A stretch of 64,000 nt of DNA from Azolla caroliniana (lineage: Eukaryota; Polypodiophyta): the NCBI GenBank assembly GCA_043228905.1, contig JBHGNT010000003.1, positions 21,080,001 through 21,144,000 on the forward strand. The letters are read 5' to 3'. The notes under the pieces were generated by a model that was not told where the DNA came from, did not search any database, and saw only the letters and a list, made by a program, of their open reading frames with translations. The position numbers and the translations under genes were made by a program. Position 1 is the first letter of the stretch, and each line of letters opens with the position of its first letter. Of this stretch, positions 56,736-64,000 are shown one piece after another.

Positions 56736-59229
56736 AAAGAGAGAATAGAATTGATGTTTTATTGTCCACGATGATGTCAATGGGACCAAATCAACATATC
56801 GTCTTGTATGTCACTCCTTCCTAAGAAATGGAGTTACAAAGATAGAGGGTGAGGGAGACTTTAGAATTTGGCGATGCCAAATAGATATAGGGAATTCATT
56901 GAGAATCTAGAAATGGTAAGCAAAGAAATGGAGGAACTTGAGAGAGAGAAACTTTTAGTACCTAGAAACTAAGAGAAGAGTGAAGGGAGGGGGAAGACAA
57001 CACCAGGACACAAAATGGTAATTTTGTAATTTCAATACAATTTGTTTTTTCTTAGAATTATTTGTACGTGGATTTCCTCCTGACCTATGTATTGTATTTG
57101 TATCGACAAAATATATGACAATTTGTCATAACAATTTTACTCTTACCTCAACCATGAATGCTTTACACATATCATTGCATTAAAACATATAGGTGGACAC
57201 CATAAGGTGATGGACCATTTGACTGTGACAAGCTCTTATACACGTTCATTCCTTAGTATCACATCCAACTACTTTCTTCATCACATACACCCCTTTTGGG
57301 TTCATGGGATCTATAGGGCAATGAATGGCACACATCTTCTTGCAAGCATTGAAAGGGGCCTGCAAACATTTATTCTACCGCATGTCTTTACACTGCATAT
57401 GAAACAAGAAAAGGAAGTTTAAATTTTGTGATGATAAACACATGTAGATGTATATATACAAGTTCTCGCTGAAACTACCTAGGTTGTATATGCATAAAAG
57501 GGTTAGGTAGCTACCCTTGTGCACTTATTTGTTCATTGTATGGAATGAACCACTTCAAGCATTCGTTGTGATGGTTTGATTGTATTCTCAAACGACAAAC
57601 CCAATCCTCCTTTCTCCCTCTTTATCTATATTAATGTTTTTGTATGATAATATGAAATGGCTTGTGTTGTATGTACACATGACATCATAAGGTTATGTTG
57701 CAATTGCCCGTACATGCAAAACAAAACAAAAAAGGTACATACGTATGGTAACATCTGTAATATATATATATGGTACATATATACGGTAGCATTTGTAAAA
57801 ACATTTATAGTTCAAGGTGTGGCGTAAATGTGTTTTATAACCTAAATGTCTAGTTGTAGTTGTCTCAATTGTTGTTGTTCATGGGTAGAGTCCACCCTCT
57901 CGACACATATAATAATATAAACTTGAAGGTGTAAGTTTATATGTGATTTCACTCGTTGTTCTGTAGATTTCTACATCTCATCAACCTTCTTAACTTCAAA
58001 AGGAGCTTCAATGGTTTCTTAAAGTTATTCTGTTTCAATGTTTTCATTACTTTAAGACGTTAACGACACTTTATGGACATGTGAAATAGATTCTTTCACT
58101 AGGCATCTCCATGCGCCCCAACCAATTAATGCAAGGAGGAAAATGTGTATTCTCATAGTAAAAATACAAATTTCCTAGCCACGTGTCAATTAACGCCAAC
58201 CAACATCAACGTAAATATGCATCGACATAGTTGGTTCTATTAAATGTTATGCAACAAGTGAGGCGATAAAGGAAGAAATATGTGTGCAAGGGATCCAATC
58301 CCTAGCCTTATGTCATAACCTTGTGAAAGGGCAAAACTTTTATACACATTAAAAATGTACATGTATTAAAAAACATACGCCCTTTATATGTATTAAAAAT
58401 TCAAAAAGTATGCTAGCATGTTTTCAGAACTACGCTATAATATATGTGCACTGTGAAGCTGGTCAAGGCATGAAATGAAAAATTAAGCTTAAGGACATAA
58501 TATAGTGTAACCTAAAGCACAACATATACAATTAGACTATGCACTAGCTTAATCACATAATAATCTTGACCAATTTAGTGTCTAACTAAAGTCATTAATG
58601 AACAATTTTTTCTAATAAAGACATAACTCATTTTCTGACATTTAAATTGTCATTAGCGAGACACATTTCCATATTATCATAGTTTTACATGTATTTGTTT
58701 AAGCTATAATTACGTACTTACTATTTATTTTCAAGTGATTCAAAGTTATCCTTGACCAAGCACACACACACATAACATAACATAACTTCAAAAATAACGA
58801 TTCATACTTTCTTATTTTTTATACAAATAGGCGCATTTCAGCTATAATATTCTTTATTGTACTCAATGAGCATATTTTGAATGTGAATAGTCATTGGCTA
58901 TGACAACGAAACCCTCACCTTATAATGAGGTCAATTACATGTGGATATTTCCATCTATTTGTGAATTATATGGCGTACAATATCTATAGAAGTTCCTTGC
59001 ACTCAGTGGACAATGATAATTCTTTCCATGCATTAGGACGATTTTGGATGCCATATTATTTCTAAAAGCAAAACAATCATCAAAACAACTTCACATATTG
59101 TATTGACCCCAACATGTATTTTATAATGATATCATCCTTTATACCCCAAAGTCTTCTTTCAGGAAGACGATCAAATCGATGGGAGAATGCAAAAATTGCC
59201 ACTCTACATGTCACATAAGAAGCTTTAAT

Positions 59230-59580
59230 ACAAGAATAAGTTACAACCTCATTTAGAAGTATTGGATATCCTTGATTGTCCATGGAGTTGGCCAATCAAA
59301 TATTGCATCTATCTTCTTTGAGTTCTTAGAGACTCCACTAGTAGAGATGACAAGCCCAAGAAATTGAATTCAAACTTGTTGAGCTTTGCATAGAAGACAT
59401 GTTAACAGAGTTAGAGTAGGACTAGGTGTCTAGACGTACTTTGTGTATCCAATGAGGTCATTGGAATACCCAAATATTTGATAGAGATAAACAACAAGGA
59501 TATAATAGAGGTACTTGTTGCAGATATCATTCATGTATTTTGGAACTTTGTTGGTGCATTTGTGAGATCAAGTTCAAGGT
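59230..59580 (-). mobile_element. Ty3/gypsy reverse-transcriptase relic
   Basis: The minus-strand translation in broken frames gives LTNAPTKFQ, then MNDICNKYLYYILVVYL, then FYAKLNKFEF, FLG and VISTSGV, and KKIDAIFDWPTPWTIKD. These follow the order of gypsy RT blocks (LTNAPxxFQ, MNDIFxxYLDxFVVVYLDD, YAKLSKCEF, FLGHVIS, IxAIxxWPxP). The catalytic LDD is lost, and stops interrupt the frame. Confidence 0.75.
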
Positions 59581-60603
59581 AGCTAATTAAACCACCCATT
59601 GTCCAATTACAAGTATTGAATTAAAATTGAAGAAATAGTGTTCCATTGGTAATGGATGTACCACGTGCAAATTGTTGAAAAGGAACTTGGATTTCTAATG
59701 TACCTATTGATGAAGTTGCTTCTATTTGGCCAATAAATCTTTCAAATGCCTACATGTTCTAGATGGATAGACATTAGTAAGATGGGTGACTTCTTCAAAG
59801 CTTTGAGCCACCTACAATTGACCTTAGAGAAGGGTTAAATGGTAAAGCAATTACAAACCAAGCTAAGAGTTGTCTATCCTTTGAACCAAGCATAACAATC
59901 TACAAAAGGAGCAGGTTGGTTGTGCCTATGCTTCCTAGTTGAGATTCCCTAGAAATCAATGTTTAATATTCCATCAAATTTCCTTGGAGTTAGTGGTTAT
60001 TGAGCTGCAAAGGCATGAGTAGGATTGACTATGACCACTTAGTCGTACTTGTTGACTATGCTTTCAAAGAAAGTTGATAGCAATCAACATGCATACCCTA
60101 GCAAATTTATGAAGTTAGTGGTTATCAAGTATCTTGTCAATGATTGATTTATCATACTCATTGTATATGCCTCCAAGGAAAGTTCAGATTCCCTAACAAT
60201 CAATGTTCAATACCCTACCAAATTTACGGAGTTGATGGTTATTGAGTGTCTTGCCAAGAAGACATGAGAAGGGTTGATAATGACCAATTTATCATACTCT
60301 TGATCTTACTCTTCAAATTCTACCATTTAACTCAACTTAATACAAGTATCCTTTGCATGATTTCTCCAATCATTGGTACACATACTTTACAAACCCTTCA
60401 ATATCAATATAAGAACCTTGAAAATATGTTGCTAAAGTAAAAGAGCAAAAATAGTCCCTTCTTCAGCAAGATAGTTACATCCATCTGTTCACTGGTTCTA
60501 AAAAATGTATTTCTATTATTTAGAAACCCTTCAACATATTGGGGTAAGAATCTTGATAATTTTGCATGCTTTAAAATCAAGACAATCTTCATGTTCAAAA
60601 TAA
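59581..60603. other. Region between the gypsy relic and IPK1, with imperfect tandem repeat
   Basis: About three diverged units of 120-130 bp lie between 59940 and 60320. Shared words are GATTCCCTA, AATCAATGTT, CAAATTT, GAGTT-GTGGTTATT and ATGACCA-TTA. This is probably the decayed remainder of the adjoining retroelement. No gene is seen. Confidence 0.45.
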
Positions 60604-62407
60604 CTATGAAGAATGAAAAACAGCCTTGTTTGGATTGGCACATAAATAAGCTCTCACAATCTGTTGATCAAGATCATAATAATATTGCATTTTCCCCAAT
60701 GGCTTCAAGTCCAAATCTACAAAACGAATCTGCATGCATAAAATCAAACAAATTAAAATGAGAGATCTGCAAATAATGACAGGTTATATACATATTTAAG
60801 AAAACTGGGATGGATAGACCATCTAATAGCAAATATGATCACTCTCTAGGGAAAATTCCCAATATTATTATTTCCCCAAGTCACAAGTGTTATTTCCCCA
60901 AACACCCCCAAGTGAACTCAGATTTGCTATTCACACAAAAGTTTATACAGAAAATTCATCCCCTTCTCTCTTTCAAGGGTTGACTCCAGGGGCGTTTGGG
61001 GAAATTGTAAAATTCAGGGGTAGTTGGAGAAATAATGAAAAGTTCGATGGTATTCCAGATTATTTTTCCTTATGAATTATATGAAGAAAATTAAAATTTG
61101 AGTAAGAGATATCAAATATATTATGGAATATTGAAAGTGTACCAAACTTCAAATCGAAGCATTCTCCAGTTGATTAAATATATTACACAAAGATTGAATG
61201 CTGTACCAACCTTCAAATGGAAGCATTCTCCAGTAAGTGACGAGTGAAACATCTTATAATGCTGCTGATTATCAGAACTCATTGTTACCATATCAAGTGA
61301 TCGCTGGAATGTGAGCATAAGACTACAATCCTTTGTTGTGGCAGCAATTAAATAGTCCCTCACAATTTTGATACAATCCATGAGGCTGAGGTTATCCACA
61401 AAAGTTTTTCTATTCTTCATTGTCTCCTCATCCACACTTCCACGCCCATCAGCCACGTCCATCCTATCCCATACATCACCAGGAAAACTGTTTCTAGCCT
61501 CGATCACCTTCTCATCCAAGATTTTTTTATCATCCATGGTATTTCCATTTGAAACATGATCATCTGGAAAAGCTTTCCAGTAGGCACACATCACTCCTTC
61601 TATGTCATATTTGTCAAGCTTCTGGGCTGCCAGTAGATTTTTTAACACATCATTTTCATATAGACTCTGTGAAATGAGAGATTTCAAGACTTTGATCGCA
61701 TCTTCCAGTGTCTCACATGATGGAAAGCAATCCATTAAAGCTTCATTCATCGGTTGTGAGTTTGGAAACTCAATGTTATCAATGATTTTTCCTTCAATAA
61801 AAACACGCAAGTTGTTTTGCGGATTCTCAAACAAATCATTGACAGCTTGGCTTATCCTCTCCAGATTTCCAGAGAATAAGTCTAATGGGGAATACTGGCT
61901 AATCTTCTTTATCTACATAAAAAAAAAGAAGAGTTTGAAAGCATGTATTTCAACTGGTTATTTTTCAATATGAGTTATTTGATTTTTCTTTTTTGAAAAA
62001 TGCATATTTGGAAATACCTGTCCTTTCGAATGTTTCAATGTCTGATGCATTGAAAAGCGAGAAACCTTCTTCTTGATGATGTTTTTGGCTGCGATGAGGT
62101 CTGAATCTGGTAAGAAGCCACATTTCGGCTGGGTGGCATTTAAAACATTTTATGCAATTTCAGGGCATTCTCAAAGTTCTTTGACTTACTCAACAAAAAA
62201 GATCAATGTGGATAAATGTTTTCTTTTTTTACTACTAAATATTCACCTTACTTTATTCAATAATTTTTGACATATGCATAATGACCTTAATTCATTTATT
62301 ATTTTTAAAGGCATGAATAGTTATCTTAATTTATTTGTAAATTCTAAAAGTTAGCATAATGACCTTGATTTCTACTGAAATGCTTGGAGGAGCTTTGTTC
62401 CCAGGCT
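60604..62407 (-). CDS. IPK1: Inositol-pentakisphosphate 2-kinase, C-terminal exons (5' part outside or unrecognised)
   Basis: IPK1 makes phytate (InsP6) by phosphorylating the 2-OH of Ins(1,3,4,5,6)P5. Four terminal exons are visible: 62407-62364, 62128-62018, 61912-61211 and 60729-60604, joined in phase and ending at a TAG. The family motif EIKPKCGF is split between the first two. SRFSMHQTLK, YSPLDLFSGNLERI, NPQNNLRVF, LAAQKLDKYDIEGVMCAY, IVRDYLIAATTKDCSLML and FVDLDLKPLGKMQYYYDLDQ follow in the order of Arabidopsis IPK1. About 327 codons are present; the family has about 450, so the first third (ATP-binding N-lobe) is missing. The region upstream to the window end contains a LINE fragment and no recognisable IPK1 exon. 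The insert between LDKYDIEG and IVRDYL is longer and more polar than in Arabidopsis. Confidence 0.93.
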
Positions 62408-64000
62408 CTGTAAAACAATTAAGCAATGATAATAGTAAGCACCATCCAAACAAACAGCAAGTAACATACTCTCTCTCTCTCTCTCAAATACTATATGGCA
62501 AATGTCAATCCTGAATGTTGGTGTCAATATAAAGCAAGAATGCCTATTGATCGTATCCAACCTTATCTCATTACCAATATGAGTAGTAATGCTCGTAGAG
62601 CCCTTACACTACTTTGCACTCGATCTCACAAGTTAGGTATTGAAGTTGCATCATGGTATCAAAATGTAACTAATTTGAAGACATGCAAAGTATGCAATGG
62701 AGGCATGGTAGAGGATGAATGTCACTTGCTCTTCACATGCTTGACATATAGTGCAATTTGTTCAAGATATGCTGACATACTAAGAGGGAGTGATAACTTA
62801 AGTTCCATACTTAAGACACCACCGAGAAGGTTGAGCTGTTGAGCTCATATGTGTATGCTTTATTCACACATAGAGACTTTGTGCTTCAATGTATGAATAC
62901 CCCTTCTTAGGAAGGAGACACATATCAAGAACACATGTATACTCTGGTTCCATAGGTCAAAATTGGCTTCTTTATGGATGATAAAAATTCAAATTCTCTC
63001 TTTCTACCTGCATAATATAATAGTATATGTATAGAGAGAATAAGCCATATCTATATCTGTGTCTACTAGAAAGAAAGAGTAATGTAACCATTTGGCATAA
63101 CCCAACATGATCAATGAGACCAAGTCATTTTTCCAAATGTATAAAATTGACAAAACTGTATCTCATCATAAATACGCTACACTTTGCAGAAATTAAAAGC
63201 CGAGATTGAGGTGAGTCTTCAATATGTCCCTAACTGAATATTTTAGATCGAAGGGGTTAAAATAATATGACAACCAAGACTCCTAAGAATGGCAATGATG
63301 GTTACTATCATTTTGAGGTTGTGAGGTTCTGGAAGAGGTCCCAAGGTCATGACCTTTTTACACAGAGAGCCAGTCCATGCTCCATTGTCTATTGATGCTG
63401 GAGGGGAAGACATGGGTGGAGTTGTAGTTATGAAGAAGTTAGTGATGGTTCTTTCTGGCTGAATTGATTTGTATCTCTTCTCCTGGAAAGTGTATTCTAT
63501 TGCGGCAGTGCTATCTTTCTCGGATTTTGTAATTTACAATGCAGGAAGTGCTTCTCTATTTCAATCTGTAGACAGCAAATTTAGCAGAGGCAGTCAATTC
63601 ATTCCAGGCATTTATACCTTCTTGTCTCCATATGCAGTTGATGTGACGACGTATGGAAATAATGCTTTATATGTATATGTTGTGCCGAAGGTGAGTGTTC
63701 ATGTGGTTGGGACAGGTGATAAACCCATCTGGTGGCATGTGTAGGAAGTTACTCTGTTAAAGTTTCATCCTGCATGAAGGTGAGTGGTGGGTTCAACCAA
63801 GCTGGTTCGGTATCCAGCTTCACAATGATCATTTGATTACTCAATTCAATTCAGTGCAATGGAGATCCAAAAAGGTTCAGTCAATGATGTATCGGAAGGG
63901 GGGGTTCATGAGTACCTTTGTGTGAGAAGTTCCCATAATCTGCATAAAGCTGATCACTTGAATAGAGGGCTCTACTGACCACTACTAATGTAGTTCCTAG
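62408..64000. other. Presumed IPK1 upstream intron and window end
   Basis: The exon beginning at 62407 starts with an incomplete codon (two bases), so another coding exon must precede it. I cannot find that exon up to 64000. The region contains (CT)n at 62471-62485, the LINE fragment at 62495-62935, and a 91-codon plus-strand frame (63469-63744) with no family resemblance. Confidence 0.5.
62495..62935 (+). mobile_element. LINE 3'-end fragment, copy 2, in the IPK1 intron
   Basis: It encodes RRALTLLCTRSHKLGIEV, then a zinc-knuckle-like TCKVCNGGMVEDECHLLFTC and TPPRRLS. This is the C-terminus of a plant LINE ORF2. An 8-bp duplication (TTGAGCTG/TTGAGCTC) after PRRLS shifts the frame compared with copy 1 at 46005. 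The shared DNA runs to about 62935 (TTCTTAGGAAGGAGACACA). It lies on the strand opposite to IPK1. Confidence 0.75.

Larger units (their letters stand above)
55441..59229. other. Intergenic region between ADO and the gypsy relic
   Basis: Contains GA microsatellites (55452-55474; 55953-56002, about 25 units; 56082-56100), the dispersed repeat copy B (55995-56060), a SINE (56601-56735) and short AT repeats. The rest is AT-rich and non-coding, with no gene recognised. Confidence 0.55.

Noticed and set aside
63469-63744. 91-codon plus-strand reading frame
   Set aside because: No family resemblance, no splice or promoter context that I can defend, and it lies where IPK1 upstream introns are expected.

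Overview
This is nuclear DNA of a flowering plant. The evidence is seven long-intron, AT-rich genes with GT-AG introns and plant-specific families (HAK/KUP/KT potassium transporter, ZEITLUPE/FKF1-type LOV/F-box/kelch photoreceptor, plant F-box/kelch protein of the At5g42350 type), embedded in retrotransposon relics and microsatellites. No species can be named. The ZTL/FKF1-type protein mixes features of both Arabidopsis branches, which fits a lineage distant from Arabidopsis but does not prove it.

Layout: (1) 309-7889 (+), a complete 9-exon HAK/KUP/KT potassium transporter (780 aa). (2) 9780-17063 (-), a complete 9-exon SAD1/USP39-type spliceosomal pseudo-deubiquitinase (584 aa), convergent with the transporter. 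(3) 17064-20802, repeat-rich spacer with a degenerate LINE fragment and a probable 1.29-kb DNA transposon ending about 230 bp before the next start codon. (4) 20803-22670 (+), a 3-exon AllA/ureidoglycolate lyase-like gene (183 aa). (5) 24665-32708 (-), an 11-exon vacuolar H+-ATPase subunit C gene (374 aa), with a solo LTR in its largest intron, a 36-bp perfect CA/TG palindrome upstream and a truncated LINE beyond that. (6) 37493-40297 (-), an intronless F-box/kelch gene (934 aa) with an N-terminal array of about 17 short Cys-rich repeats. (7) 40298-47464, AT-rich spacer with a GC-richer tandem array and TE debris. (8) 47465-54180 (-), a 2-exon LOV/F-box/kelch (ADAGIO) gene (636 aa), whose leader carries a 69-bp duplication inside a longer decayed array. 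(9) 54181-60603, spacer with microsatellites, a tRNA-derived SINE and a Ty3/gypsy relic. (10) 60604-62407 (-), the 3' exons of inositol-pentakisphosphate 2-kinase (IPK1); its 5' exons are not recognisable before the window end, and a LINE 3' fragment lies in the next upstream intron.

The genes do not form a pathway or cluster; they are independent single genes. All exon models were built by hand so that splice sites, reading phase and family homology (recalled, not searched) agree. In all six complete genes the coding length is a multiple of three. The most unusual feature is the Cys-rich repeat array in the F-box/kelch protein, which I do not know from its Arabidopsis relatives.
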